64,000 bases of DNA from Roseiarcus sp035656495 (GCA_035656495.1 DASRSL010000089.1:62001-126000), one strand, 5' to 3'; shown: positions 52,408-61,782, counted from the stretch's first letter. Translations and numbers: made by a program. The notes: generated from the letters alone by a model not told the origin.

Positions 52408-52818
52408 ATGGACGTCATATTGGCTACGCTCAGGCCCATCTTGCGCGTTTTGCCACCCCTTGCGCTTTGGCTCGTTGCGTCGCCGGCGCTCGCGCAATCG
52501 GGAATGGCTGATATGCGCACGGCCGACCGGTACGCCTCGCTTGCCGCTAACGCCAGCCGGCTCTCCGATATCCGTCTCAACCTGCAGCATGTCCTCCTCT
52601 GTCTCGAGGGAGCGAGTGGACCTGAACATCAGGCCTCCGCGCCCGCCGCATGCTCGAGCGCCGGCGCCGCTGCCGGCCTGCCCATCGGCTCGGCGAACCA
52701 TATTCGGGTCGAGAAGGCCAGCAAGCTCGCCGCGGTCGCCGTCACGTTCCACGATTTCAGGCCTGCGCACTTTACTGCCCTAGCTGTGCAGGCCGTGCTC
52801 GATGAAGGCGCGCGGTAG
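52408..52818 (+). CDS. Predicted secreted protein, unknown
   Basis: The 136-residue protein has a signal peptide (hydrophobic residues about 8-25, cleavage after ALA-QS). The mature part has two Cys (in LLCLEG and PAACSS), predicted helices, and no known motif. GGAG lies ~12 bases before ATG 52408. It is upstream of, and in line with, the multicopper oxidase gene (86-base gap). Confidence 0.7.
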   Translation: MDVILATLRPILRVLPPLALWLVASPALAQSGMADMRTADRYASLAANASRLSDIRLNLQHVLLCLEGASGPEHQASAPAACSSAGAAAGLPIGSANHIRVEKASKLAAVAVTFHDFRPAHFTALAVQAVLDEGAR

Positions 52819-52903
52819 TCGTCGCCGTTATGGAAAACCGACTCTATTCTCGCCGTGCTGATCGAGGTCAGCTTTATCGGGCATGCGAGACAGGAGCGCG
52901 CCC

Positions 52904-54361
52904 ATGACCTTTTGCCCTGATCGACGTTCGTTCCTTACGGCTGGTGTTTCGTTGATCGGGGCGTTCGCCGCGCCCCGCGTCCCACAGGCGGCCGAGCAAA
53001 CCGCCACGGAAAAAGCCGACTACACCCTGCGGATCGGAACGGGCCTCGTCGAGCTGTCGCCCGATCACATCGTCTCGACGACGCTCTACAACGGCCAATT
53101 CCCCGGCCCGCTCTTGCGGATGAAAGAGGGCCGGCGGGTCGTGATCGACATTTACAACGACACCGACACTCCGGAGCTCGTGCATTCGCACGGACTGATG
53201 ATTCCGAGCAGCGTCGACGGCGCGGCCGAGGAAGGCTCCCCCTTCGTCCCTCCGCACGGCATGCTTCGGATCGCTTATGTTCCGAGGCCTTCCGGCTTTC
53301 GCTTCTATCACACGCATGTCGTGGCCGGCGGTGATTTAAGCCGCGGAACCTACACGGGTCAGTTCGGACCAATCTATATCGAACCCGCTGGCGACCTGGG
53401 CGCTTACGATCGTGAAGCGTTCCTGGTGATGAAGGAGTTCGAACCCTCGTTCAGCCGCGGTGGCGATATGGCGACGAACATGTTGGCGGGAGCGCCAATC
53501 GAGGCGCTCAAGCAGCTTGGGGAAAAGACGGACGAAGAATTCAAGGGCCCGAAGGGCTACGAGGTCGGATACGAGCTGTTCGGCATCAACGGCAAGATGC
53601 TGGGCGAGGGCGAGCCGATCCGCGTCAAGCAGGGCGAACGCGTGCTCTTCCATGTGCTCAACGCCAGCGCCACCGAAATCCGCAGTCTCGCCTTGCCCGG
53701 ACACGTTTTTCGCGTGGTTGCGCTCGACGGGAATCCGGTCCCGACGCCCGCGGAAGTTCCCGTCTTGTGGCTCGGAACCGCCGAACGCGTTTCCGCGATC
53801 GTCGAGATGAGAAACCCCGGCGTGTGGGTGATGGGGGACCTCTCCGACGACGACCGCAGCCGCGGCATGGGAATTGTCATCGAATACGCGGGCGAGAGCG
53901 GAAAGCCGCAGTGGGAGGCGCCAGCGCCGTTCCGCTGGGACTACACACAGTTCGGCAAAGCCGGCGCCCTCGCCGCCGCGCCCGAGGAGACGCTCGAAAT
54001 AACCGTCGTCAAACGAAACGGGGCTTTGAACGGTTTCAACCAATGGGCGCTCAACGGAGAAGCCTTTTCGATGGCGACCATGAGGCCGAGCTACCTCATC
54101 CGTCAGAGCCGGCGCTATCGGATCAGGTTTCGCAATGCGAGCGACGACGTGCATCCGCTGCACCTTCACCGGCACAGTTTCGAGCTCGTGCGCGTCGGCG
54201 GCAAGCCAACCGCCGGAGTCATCAAGGATGTCGTGATGCTGGGCGGTTATCAGGAGGTCGAATTCGACTTCATCGCCGACAACCCCGGACCGACCTTGTT
54301 TCACTGCCATCAACAGCTTCACATGGATTTCGGCTTCATGGCATTGTTCAACTACGCGTAG
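52904..54361 (+). CDS. Multicopper oxidase
   Basis: The 485-residue protein has the Tat-like signal PDRRSFLTAG and four copper motifs: HSHG, FYHTHV, HPLHLHRHSF and HCHQQLHMDFGFM with the type 1 Cys. It oxidises a substrate (metal ion or phenol-like) with four-electron reduction of oxygen; the periplasm is its likely place. AGGAG lies 8 bases before ATG 52904. The usual HPxHxHGHxF motif reads HRHSF here. It lies 7 bases upstream of an MFS gene. Confidence 0.92.
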   Translation: MTFCPDRRSFLTAGVSLIGAFAAPRVPQAAEQTATEKADYTLRIGTGLVELSPDHIVSTTLYNGQFPGPLLRMKEGRRVVIDIYNDTDTPELVHSHGLMIPSSVDGAAEEGSPFVPPHGMLRIAYVPRPSGFRFYHTHVVAGGDLSRGTYTGQFGPIYIEPAGDLGAYDREAFLVMKEFEPSFSRGGDMATNMLAGAPIEALKQLGEKTDEEFKGPKGYEVGYELFGINGKMLGEGEPIRVKQGERVLFHVLNASATEIRSLALPGHVFRVVALDGNPVPTPAEVPVLWLGTAERVSAIVEMRNPGVWVMGDLSDDDRSRGMGIVIEYAGESGKPQWEAPAPFRWDYTQFGKAGALAAAPEETLEITVVKRNGALNGFNQWALNGEAFSMATMRPSYLIRQSRRYRIRFRNASDDVHPLHLHRHSFELVRVGGKPTAGVIKDVVMLGGYQEVEFDFIADNPGPTLFHCHQQLHMDFGFMALFNYA

Positions 54362-54368
54362 GCCGAAG

Positions 54369-55586
54369 ATGTCGGCGCCCCCGCAACGACTCTCCGGCGG
54401 GCCTCTCCGTTCCGGCCTGCATTTCGTTCTTCTGTTCGGGGTAGTCAGTCTCTTCGCGGACCTGACCTACGAAGGCGCGCGCAGCGTCACCGGCCCCTTC
54501 CTCGGGACTTTGGGCGCGAGCGGACTTGTCGTCGGCGCGGTCGCCGGCTTCGGCGAGTTCCTCGGCTATTCGCTGCGCCTCGTGTCGGGTCGCTGGGCCG
54601 ACCGCAGCCGTCTTTATTGGCCGATCACACTCGTCGGCTATATCATGCAGATGCTGGCCGTTCCGCTGCTCGCCGTCGCCGGGAGCTGGCCGTTCGCCGC
54701 CCTATTGATCGTGTTCGAGCGGATCGGCCGGGCGACCCGCAATCCCCCGCGCGACATCATGCTGGCGCAGGCGGGCGAAGAAATGGGGCGCGGCTGGGCC
54801 TTCGGCGTCAACGAAGGTCTCGACCAGCTCGGCGCGCTCATCGGCCCCCTGGCGATTGCGGGAATCCTCGCCTGGCGATCGAATTTCAGTCTCGCCTTCG
54901 CGGCGCTCGCCCTGCCAGCGTTCATCACGCTCGCGCTCGTGTTCGCCGCGCGGCTTCGCTTTCCCGACGCCGGCCGGATCGAACGCGAGGCGACGCCGGC
55001 GGAGTTCGCCGGCTATCCTCGGGCTTACTGGCTCTATTGCGTGAGCGCGGGGCTGGTCGCCTTCGGCTTCGCCGACTTTTCGCTGATCGCCTACCGGCTG
55101 AACCAGGCCCACGTGGTTGCGGCAGCCTGGATACCGATCTTCTACGCCCTCGCGATGGGCGCGGGCGGGCTCGCTTCCCTCGCCGTCGGCAGGCTGTTCG
55201 ACAGGTTCGGCCTCATGGTGCTCTTGCCGGTCACCGCGATCGTCGCCGTCTACGCGCCGCTCGCGTTCCTCGGCGGATTTTCGCTCGCCTTGATCGGCGT
55301 GCTGTTGTGGGGCGTCGGTCTCGCCGCGCATGAGTCGGTCATGCAGGCCGCAGTCGCCCACATGGTTGCGCAGGAGCGTCTCGGCTCGGCCTACGGCGTT
55401 TTCGGCGCGGCCTTCGGTCTCGCGTGGTTCGTCGGCAGCGCGGCGCTCGGCGCCGCCTACGACTGGTCGGTGACGGCCGCGGCGGTCCTGGCGGTCGTCA
55501 GCCAATTGCTGGCGATCCCGCCGCTCTTGATGGCCGTTCGCAGCTTCGGCTCTCCCTCCGCGGCCGAAACTGGAGCGCGCTCATGA
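54369..55586 (+). CDS. MFS transporter
   Basis: The 405-residue protein has twelve predicted membrane segments with the loop motif LVSGRWADRSRLY after TM2. FVLLFGVVSLFADLTYEGARSVTGPFL and RATRNPPRDIMLAQAGEEMGRGWAFGVNEGLDQLGALIGPL are family-specific. It lies 7 bases after the multicopper oxidase, so the pair is co-transcribed. The substrate is unknown. Confidence 0.88.
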   Translation: MSAPPQRLSGGPLRSGLHFVLLFGVVSLFADLTYEGARSVTGPFLGTLGASGLVVGAVAGFGEFLGYSLRLVSGRWADRSRLYWPITLVGYIMQMLAVPLLAVAGSWPFAALLIVFERIGRATRNPPRDIMLAQAGEEMGRGWAFGVNEGLDQLGALIGPLAIAGILAWRSNFSLAFAALALPAFITLALVFAARLRFPDAGRIEREATPAEFAGYPRAYWLYCVSAGLVAFGFADFSLIAYRLNQAHVVAAAWIPIFYALAMGAGGLASLAVGRLFDRFGLMVLLPVTAIVAVYAPLAFLGGFSLALIGVLLWGVGLAAHESVMQAAVAHMVAQERLGSAYGVFGAAFGLAWFVGSAALGAAYDWSVTAAAVLAVVSQLLAIPPLLMAVRSFGSPSAAETGARS

Positions 55587-55745
55587 GCCACGAAAGCCCC
55601 CTTGTCCGGCTTCGCCGCTTCGCCTTCGGCTCGCAATGACGCTGGCGCTCGGAACAAGGGGCGGAGAATGGACTTCTGCGCTGTCCAGGACCTCAAGCCC
55701 GGATGCCCGTCGATATCGGGCGGTTTTTGGGTTACACAAGGCGCG

Positions 55746-56042
55746 ATGAAGCGCGACGAGATCATCGAGAAGCTCAAGGAGCGTGAGGCCGACCTGCGGG
55801 CGCGCGGGGTGACACATGCCGCCCTGTTCGGCTCCGTCGCCCGCGATGAGCAGAACGCGGAAAGCGATATCGACATCCTGTTTGATCTCGATCCCGCGAT
55901 TGTCGCTACGATCTTCGATTATGCCGGCGTAAAGGACTATCTTGCGAGTTTGTTTCCGGGTTCGGTTGATGTGATCGATAGAGAAGCCTTGAAACCCCGC
56001 ATCCGCTCCCGCACGATCGCCGACGCCTTCCATGCTTTCTGA
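55746..56042 (+). CDS. MntA-like minimal nucleotidyltransferase (antitoxin type)
   Basis: The 98-residue protein has the GS-x10-DxD motif (GSVARDEQNAESDID) of the MNT fold. In MntA/HepT modules such a protein adds AMP to a toxin Tyr to silence it. ATG 55746 with AAGG upstream is chosen over earlier in-frame ATGs (55602, 55668) because the family start is MKRDEIIEKLK. It overlaps the next gene by 11 bases. Confidence 0.88.
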   Translation: MKRDEIIEKLKEREADLRARGVTHAALFGSVARDEQNAESDIDILFDLDPAIVATIFDYAGVKDYLASLFPGSVDVIDREALKPRIRSRTIADAFHAF

Positions 56043-56370
56043 AATCGAAAAGGATGCGCCGGAGGACATTCGGGACAACATCGCTCGCGCGATGCGCTTC
56101 GTGATTGGTCTCGATCTTGACGGATTCTTGAAGGACGACAAGACCTTTTACGCCGCTACGCGCTGCCTCGAAATCATCTCGGAAGCGTCCCGGCGGCTGT
56201 CGCCGGCGTTCAAGGAGCGGCATCCCGAAATCCCGTGGAGGGCCGTTGCTGGTTCAGGCAGCATCTACCGCCACAACGATGCGGACGTTCTCAAACGCCG
56301 AATCTGGCAGACGATCCATGAAGCCCTGCCGCCACTTCGCGCTATCGTAGATGTTGAGTTGCGTGAGTGA
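56032..56370 (+). CDS. HepT-like (DUF86) RNase-toxin family protein
   Basis: The 112-residue all-helical protein of the DUF86 family has RDNIARAMRFVIGL, CLEIISEASRRLSPAFKERHPEIPWRAVAG and a late YRHND. The His of the RX4-6H RNase motif is present (H81), but the motif Arg at its usual place is Gly and the Tyr two positions after the His, the AMPylation target in known HepT, is Asp. This suggests altered activity. It overlaps the MntA gene by 11 bases and its stop overlaps the chrA start. Confidence 0.82.
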   Translation: MLSEIEKDAPEDIRDNIARAMRFVIGLDLDGFLKDDKTFYAATRCLEIISEASRRLSPAFKERHPEIPWRAVAGSGSIYRHNDADVLKRRIWQTIHEALPPLRAIVDVELRE

Positions 56371-57572
56371 TTCCGTCGCCTCGAAGCGCTGCCTCCCCCC
56401 TCGAAGTCCTGCGGGTCTTCCTCAAGCTCGGCCTGACCAGCTTCGGCGGGCCGGTCGCGCATCTCGGCTATTTCCGCAACGCCTTCGTCGTCGAGCGCCG
56501 CTGGCTCGACGAAAAGGCCTTCTCCGATCTTCTGGCGCTCTGCCAGTTCCTGCCCGGCCCGGCGAGCAGCCAGACAGGTTTTGCGATCGGCCTCATGCGC
56601 GCGGGCCCTCTCGGCGGCCTCGCCGCCTGGGCGGGGTTCACGCTGCCCTCGGCGATCGCCCTGACACTGTTCGCTTACGGCGCGGGCTCGCTTACCGGCC
56701 CCGCGGGCGAAGGGCTCCTGCACGGGCTCAAGCTGGTGGCCGTGGCGATCGTCGCCCAGGCCGTGCTCGGCATGGCGCGAAGCCTTGCGCCCGATAGACC
56801 GCGCGCCGCGATCGCGATCCTCGCCCTCGCGCTCACCTCCTTTGCGCCCGGCGGAGCGAGCCAGATTTCTGCGATCGCGGCGGGCGGCGTTCTGGGCCTT
56901 GCGCTCTGCCGGCAGAGCGCTGAAGGCGGGGCCGGCGGCGGGGAGGCGGCGCCGGGCTCTCGCCGGATAGGGGTCGTCTTCCTCGCCGCGTTCTTCGCGC
57001 TGCTGGCGCTCTCCTTCCTGCCCGGCCGTGCTGGGACTCTGGCGTTCCTGGCGTCGATCTACCGGTCCGGCGCGCTTGTGTTCGGCGGCGGTCATGTCGT
57101 GCTGCCCCTGCTGCAAGGCGCGCTCGTCGCGCCGGGTTTCGTCTCGCAGAGCGCCTTTCTGGCGGGATATGGCGCGGCGCAGGCCGTGCCCGGGCCGCTG
57201 TTCACCTTCGCCGCCTTCCTCGGCGCGGTCGCCAACGTCCCGCCGGGCGGCGCGCTGGGCGCCGCGCTCGCCCTAATCGCGATCTTCGCGCCGGGGATTC
57301 TCGTCCTCGTGGGCGCGCTGCCCTTCTGGCATGCGCTTCGCGCCCGGCCGGGGGCGCGCGCCGCCATGGCCGGCGTCAACGCGGCGGTCGTCGGCCTGCT
57401 TGCTTCCGCGCTCTACGATCCGGTCTGGACGAGCGCGGTTCACAGGCCCTCCGATTTCGCCGTCGCCGCGGCCGGCTTCGCCGCGCTGGTCGTCTGGCGC
57501 GCGCCGCCGCTCGCCGTGGTGGCGCTGGGCGCTGTCGCCGGCGTCATCCTGGGAGTGGCCTCGATAGGGTAG
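56367..57572 (+). CDS. chrA: Chromate transporter ChrA, two-domain
   Basis: The 401-residue long-chain ChrA has two CHR domains. The first has TSFGGPVAHLGYFRNAFV and FLPGPASSQTGFAIG; the second has FGGGHVVLPLLQG and AVPGPLFTFAAFLGA. The family exports chromate, or possibly sulfate or other anions, by an unclear coupling. GTG 56367 overlaps the DUF86 stop (GTGA), so its translation is tied to the MntA/HepT-like pair, an uncommon arrangement. Confidence 0.92.
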   Translation: MIPSPRSAASPLEVLRVFLKLGLTSFGGPVAHLGYFRNAFVVERRWLDEKAFSDLLALCQFLPGPASSQTGFAIGLMRAGPLGGLAAWAGFTLPSAIALTLFAYGAGSLTGPAGEGLLHGLKLVAVAIVAQAVLGMARSLAPDRPRAAIAILALALTSFAPGGASQISAIAAGGVLGLALCRQSAEGGAGGGEAAPGSRRIGVVFLAAFFALLALSFLPGRAGTLAFLASIYRSGALVFGGGHVVLPLLQGALVAPGFVSQSAFLAGYGAAQAVPGPLFTFAAFLGAVANVPPGGALGAALALIAIFAPGILVLVGALPFWHALRARPGARAAMAGVNAAVVGLLASALYDPVWTSAVHRPSDFAVAAAGFAALVVWRAPPLAVVALGAVAGVILGVASIG

Positions 57573-57697
57573 GGCGTTCGCCGCCCGACCCGCTTCCCAG
57601 AGACGGCCGGCATGCCTCGTTTCATCGCCCGCACTGTGACCGGCGTCACTGCTGTCGCCGGTGCGCTGTGCTTTATTCAGGCTGAGGAGGAATTGGC

Positions 57698-57832
57698 ATG
57701 TTCGACGTGCTCACATACGAAAGTTGGCGGAACGCCGTTCTGATCGAGGAGCGGAACGAGAAGCCGCTTCGCGTTGCCCTATTCGCGGTCGTCGTCGCCT
57801 GGACGGTCGGAATCCTGATCGCTCTTGCTTGA
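57698..57832 (+). CDS. 44-residue single-pass membrane protein
   Basis: The small frame starts at ATG 57698 directly behind GAGGAGG with ~7-base spacing, one of the best ribosome sites in the window. The protein begins MFDVLTYESWRNAVLIEERN and ends in one hydrophobic stretch (residues about 26 to 43, VALFAVVVAWTVGILIA). It ends 52 bases before the convergent antiporter's stop. No family is recognised. Confidence 0.6.
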   Translation: MFDVLTYESWRNAVLIEERNEKPLRVALFAVVVAWTVGILIALA

Positions 57833-57884
57833 GCGAATCGGCCTGACCTCCTGTCCCGGTCCGAAAGGTTCGGCGGCGTTTTGA

Positions 57885-59099
57885 TCAAGTCGAGTCGGCG
57901 ACCCGGAGCCATCCCAATGCGAAGGGCGCCGTCAGGCCCTGGACGATGACCGAGAAGGCGACCACCGCGAAGGCGACGATGAGAATGTCCTCGCGGAGGG
58001 GCAGGTCGCCCGGCAGCGCGAGGGCCAGCGCGAGCGCGAGCGCGCCGCGCAAGCCTCCCCACCAGAGGAGAAGCTGCTCCTTGAGCGGCACCGCCCAGCG
58101 CGAGCGCGCAAAGGCGAGGCAGACCGGATAGACGGCGGCCGCCCGCCCGGCGAGCGCCAGCCCGATGGCGATCGCCAGCGCCTGCCAGCCCTCCCGGCTG
58201 AATTCGACGGAGGCCATCGCCGAGCCGATCAGCAGGAACACCAGGGAGTTGGCGAGGAACGCGGCGAACTCCCAGAATGCGAGCACGAAGGCGCGGCCCT
58301 GCGCGCTGAGCGCAAGGCCGAAGCCGGATTTCGGCGTCAGGACGCCGAGATTGCCCATCACCACGCCCGCGGCGACGGTGGCGAGCACGCCTGAGCCGTG
58401 GAAATGATCGGCGAGAAGGAACGAACCGAAGGCGGCCAGGACGGTCAGCGCCGTTTCGACGAGATGATCGTCCGAGGTTCCGGCGACGACGACCGCCGCG
58501 GCGCCGACGACAAGGCCGACAAGAAGCCCGCCCCCGGCGCTCTCGCCGAGAATCCTGGCGGCTTCGAGAACGCCGCCGCCCGCTCCGTCGCGCGCGGCCC
58601 AGACGAGGACGACCGTGAACAGGACCGTGGCCGCGCCGTCGTTGAACAGGCTCTCGGACTCGATGAGGAGCCTGAACCGCCCGGTCACGCCGGCTTCGCG
58701 CAGGAGCGCGATGACCGAGATCGGGTCGGTCGCGGCGATCAGCGCGCCGAAGGCGAGCGCCGGCTCGATGGGCCAGGCCAGCCAGTGAACCAGCCCCCAG
58801 GCGACGAGCCCGGCGCAAAGCGCGACGCCGATCGTCGCGAGCGCGAGGACCGGAACGAGGTCGCGCCTGAGCTCTTTCCAGTGCAGGTTCAGCGCCGCCT
58901 CGAACAGGAGCGGCGGCAGCACGACGTCGAAGATGAGGTCGTGCGTCAGCGCCAATCCCGCGTTGATGCGAAAGCCCGCCAGAGCCGCACCCGCCAGAAC
59001 GAGCCCGACGGTGTAAGGCAGCCGCAGCCGCCGCGCTGCGAGCGCCACCAGAATGGCGAGGCCGAGCAGGCCGAGGGCGCGAATAAGGAGAACGTCCAT
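57885..59099 (-). CDS. CPA1-type Na+(K+)/H+ antiporter
   Basis: The 404-residue protein of the NhaP/CPA1 family has about twelve hydrophobic segments, ALIAATDPISVIALL with the conserved Asp-Pro pair, ESESLFNDGAATVLFTV with the Asn-Asp ion site, and LLWWGGLRGALALALALALP near the end. It exchanges cations for protons across the inner membrane. It is convergent with the 44-residue gene. Confidence 0.93.
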   Translation of the reverse strand: MDVLLIRALGLLGLAILVALAARRLRLPYTVGLVLAGAALAGFRINAGLALTHDLIFDVVLPPLLFEAALNLHWKELRRDLVPVLALATIGVALCAGLVAWGLVHWLAWPIEPALAFGALIAATDPISVIALLREAGVTGRFRLLIESESLFNDGAATVLFTVVLVWAARDGAGGGVLEAARILGESAGGGLLVGLVVGAAAVVVAGTSDDHLVETALTVLAAFGSFLLADHFHGSGVLATVAAGVVMGNLGVLTPKSGFGLALSAQGRAFVLAFWEFAAFLANSLVFLLIGSAMASVEFSREGWQALAIAIGLALAGRAAAVYPVCLAFARSRWAVPLKEQLLLWWGGLRGALALALALALPGDLPLREDILIVAFAVVAFSVIVQGLTAPFALGWLRVADST

Positions 59100-59486
59100 T
59101 CGTCCTGTCTAGCGGGGGGCCTGGGGCGGAGAAACAAAAACCGGGCGGCATGGCCCGTTCTTAAGACGAGGTACGGCGTTGCGCGGCCGGCCGCGCATTC
59201 GCTTCCCCGACTTCGCCCGGGGAGGGGGTCAGTTGCACGACCCGCCGCCGCGAACCATTCCCCATCTTTTGCTGCGGAAGGTGGCCCGATCGCCACCGCT
59301 TCGACGGCGGACGTCTTGCACGAGGGCCACCGCGAGCTTTTCACGGCGCTGCCCTGCTTTCCGTACTCATCCGGCGCCTCGCGCCACCGGCAGGATCGCC
59401 GCGGGCAATGGAACCCCAGCCATGCTCTGCCGTTCACATGAGCTGTTTCCCCTGGCCGCTGGCGCCGACGAAGTGAAGAGGACCCC
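59100..59486. other. Intergenic stretch, nothing supported
   Basis: About 387 bases between divergent genes. It must hold promoters for both the antiporter and the His/Tyr-rich protein. Open frames crossing it have no ribosome site or known family. Confidence 0.6.
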
Positions 59487-59804
59487 ATGATCCGGATCCT
59501 GGCCGCGATTGGAATGATCCTGTTCGTCGCAACTCCCGCGCTGGCGTCTGGGTCCCATTGTGCTCAAGTCAGGCAGGCCGTGGCCACCTATGGATATGCC
59601 TCAGCGAGAAGGTATGCCCTGGCTCACTACGGGATAGAGGCGGTAAGGTACGGCGACCGTTGTCTGAGGGGCGGGCAGAGAGGGTATCACGTCCAGCACC
59701 ATCGAGCTCATATGCCATATCACTACCACCATACGTACCACACCCACTATACGCACTACACCCACTATACACACCACTACCACTCTACACGATACTACCG
59801 CTGA
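59487..59804 (+). CDS. Secreted His/Tyr-rich repeat protein
   Basis: The 105-residue protein has a signal peptide (residues 1-20, ATPALAS) and a small conserved domain (HCAQVRQAVATYGYASARRYALAHYGIEAVRYGDRCL). That domain has two Cys at its edges and resembles a short domain of many Hyphomicrobiales exported proteins. The tail is almost only His, Tyr and Thr, with the repeated triplet THY. GAGG lies ahead of the ATG. The His run suggests metal binding. Confidence 0.8.
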   Translation: MIRILAAIGMILFVATPALASGSHCAQVRQAVATYGYASARRYALAHYGIEAVRYGDRCLRGGQRGYHVQHHRAHMPYHYHHTYHTHYTHYTHYTHHYHSTRYYR

Positions 59805-60091
59805 GCTGTCGGCGGACTTCGATCAACAAGACCTTCGGAAAACGGCGCCGGGCGGGGACCGAACGCGGGCTCGCCGGAGGCGCAGGCGCTCGCCAATTCG
59901 GGTGTGTGGCTGACGCGCTCATGACGTCAGGACCGGGGGCCTTGCTCACTCCGGCCCGATGCCCCGTTCGAAACCGGCGTGCGGGCAGGCGCGCGAGCCG
60001 CATCGGATGAACTCCAGGAAGAGGTGGCGCGGCTCCCAAAAAGCCGCACCCGGATTGGTCCTGCGCCGGCTAGCCGACCGGAAGAAACGCC

Positions 60092-61423
60092 CTACTCCCC
60101 CGCTCCCATCTCCGCTCCGGCGCGGATGAACCGCTCGGGATCGACCGGCTCGCCGTCGACGCGCACCTCGTAATGCAGATGCGGGCCGGTCGAGCGGCCG
60201 GTCGAGCCGAGACGGCCGATGGGGTCGCCCAGCGCGACGCGCTGGCCTTCGGCGACCAGAATTTCCGAGAGATGCCCGTAGCGGGTCGAGAGGCCGTGCC
60301 CATGGTCGATCTCGACGGCGTCACCATAGCCGCCCATCGGCCCGGCGTGGGTGACGCGTCCGGCGGCGGTCGCGAAAATATCCGCGCCGTAAGGCTGCAA
60401 GAGATCGACGCCGGGATGGAGCGCCGGGCGGCCGAGGAAGGGATCGATGCGATAGCCGAACGGCGAGCTGACGCTCGCCTCCCCCGCCAGCGGCTTCATG
60501 AGCGGCACAGAGGGCATCAGGGCGCTCAGGTTTTCCGCGAAGGAGACGTCGCGTGCCGCACGCGCGGCGGCACGCTCGAACGCCGGCGCCTTCGGATCGG
60601 CGTCGACAGGGATGAAAGGGCCGCCCATGCTCGGCGGCTTCGGCGCGGCGATTTTTTCCGGATCGAGGCCGACTTTTGCGAGAATCTCCGCGTTGCGCCC
60701 CGACGCGCGCGAGGCCTTCCGGTCGATGGCGGCGAGCGCCGTCATTGCGTCCCCCTCGAGGCGCTCGAGCGAGCGGCCGAGAAGGTCGAGACGGGCGCTC
60801 GCCTCGAGCTCGGGGTTCGCCGCGATCGTTGCGTAGCTCGGCGCCTGGCGCGGGTCGGCGGCCGACTCCTCGAGCCCGCGCGGAGCGGCGGCGTTCGGCG
60901 GCGGGTCCGAGCCGGCTGGCGCGTAGGCGCGCGCCGTGCCGCCGTCGATGAGACCTGCCCCTTCCTGGCGGCGCGGTTTCGGTCCGAGGGATTCGATGGC
61001 GCCGACTGCGTCGAGACTGGGTTGCGGGGAGAGGGCCGCGGCCTCAGCGGCGAGCGCAGCGACGATCGCATCGCGCTTTTCGAGCCTTTCCTGGCGAGCC
61101 ACGAGCGCGCTGATCCTGTCCGCGAGCGTCTTTGGACCGATGGCCGCGCCAAATTGCCGCAGGAGCGAAGAATTTTGCTCGTCCGGATCGGAGGTTTCTA
61201 TGACCGGCGGCCCGGCCGCCTCCACGACCGCCAGCGGCGCGCGAAAGGCGAGATCGGCGGCGCCGAAAAGGCCAAAGCCGAGCGACAGCGGCAGGAGCGC
61301 GACGATCGACCAAAACGACCTCGGCCCAACCCTGGCGGTGCGGATGGCGTCGCCGCGGGAGATCGACAGGAAGTAATGGGTGCTGGGCAGGCCGGCGCGC
61401 CGGCTGCGCTCGCTTAAGGGCAT
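60092..61423 (-). CDS. M23 family peptidoglycan peptidase
   Basis: The 443-residue protein has an N-terminal membrane anchor (residues about 36-60) and a long Ala/Pro-rich coil region. The C-terminal LytM domain has VSSPFGYRIDPFLGRPALHPGVDLLQP (the HxGxD zinc site reads H-P-G-V-D) and STGPHLHYEVRVDG with the HxH pair. It probably cleaves peptidoglycan cross-bridges at the inner-membrane face. GGAG lies ~12 bases upstream of ATG 61423. Confidence 0.9.
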   Translation of the reverse strand: MPLSERSRRAGLPSTHYFLSISRGDAIRTARVGPRSFWSIVALLPLSLGFGLFGAADLAFRAPLAVVEAAGPPVIETSDPDEQNSSLLRQFGAAIGPKTLADRISALVARQERLEKRDAIVAALAAEAAALSPQPSLDAVGAIESLGPKPRRQEGAGLIDGGTARAYAPAGSDPPPNAAAPRGLEESAADPRQAPSYATIAANPELEASARLDLLGRSLERLEGDAMTALAAIDRKASRASGRNAEILAKVGLDPEKIAAPKPPSMGGPFIPVDADPKAPAFERAAARAARDVSFAENLSALMPSVPLMKPLAGEASVSSPFGYRIDPFLGRPALHPGVDLLQPYGADIFATAAGRVTHAGPMGGYGDAVEIDHGHGLSTRYGHLSEILVAEGQRVALGDPIGRLGSTGRSTGPHLHYEVRVDGEPVDPERFIRAGAEMGAGE

Positions 61424-61782
61424 GTTCGGCGCTCCGTTCCTGGAAATCCGGGCATGGAGGGAAATGAAAACGATTAAGGTTAACAGCCGGTTGTAGTCCG
61501 GTTGTGGCCGTCGCGAGCCAAGCTCGCCCAGCGCAGGGCGCGCGCGGCTGCGGCCTCATATCCGGCTCTACAAATATGCAAAATAGACTTGTATATATCT
61601 CCGAGAACGATCCACCGCATGAAGGCCGAACGGCGCTTTTCTCGCAAGCCGCGCAGCGACAACCTTTGGCGCCTAACGTGCTGGAAACGTTCGATCGCCG
61701 ACAAAACTGGCGGCCTCGGAGGCGCTTCCAGACGTCTGCCTCGCGGCCGGTTGAAAAATCCGCTGTCGACAGCGATCGCCGC
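61424..61782. other. Intergenic stretch, nothing supported
   Basis: About 359 bases between the start of the M23 gene and the end of bcp. Small frames here lack ribosome sites and known families. A GGTTGT direct repeat is visible near 61489-61505. Confidence 0.6.

Noticed and set aside
58398..59441. A 347-residue + frame across the CPA1 antiporter start
   Set aside because: Shadow of the antiporter gene; the translation is a charged low-complexity sequence without a ribosome site.
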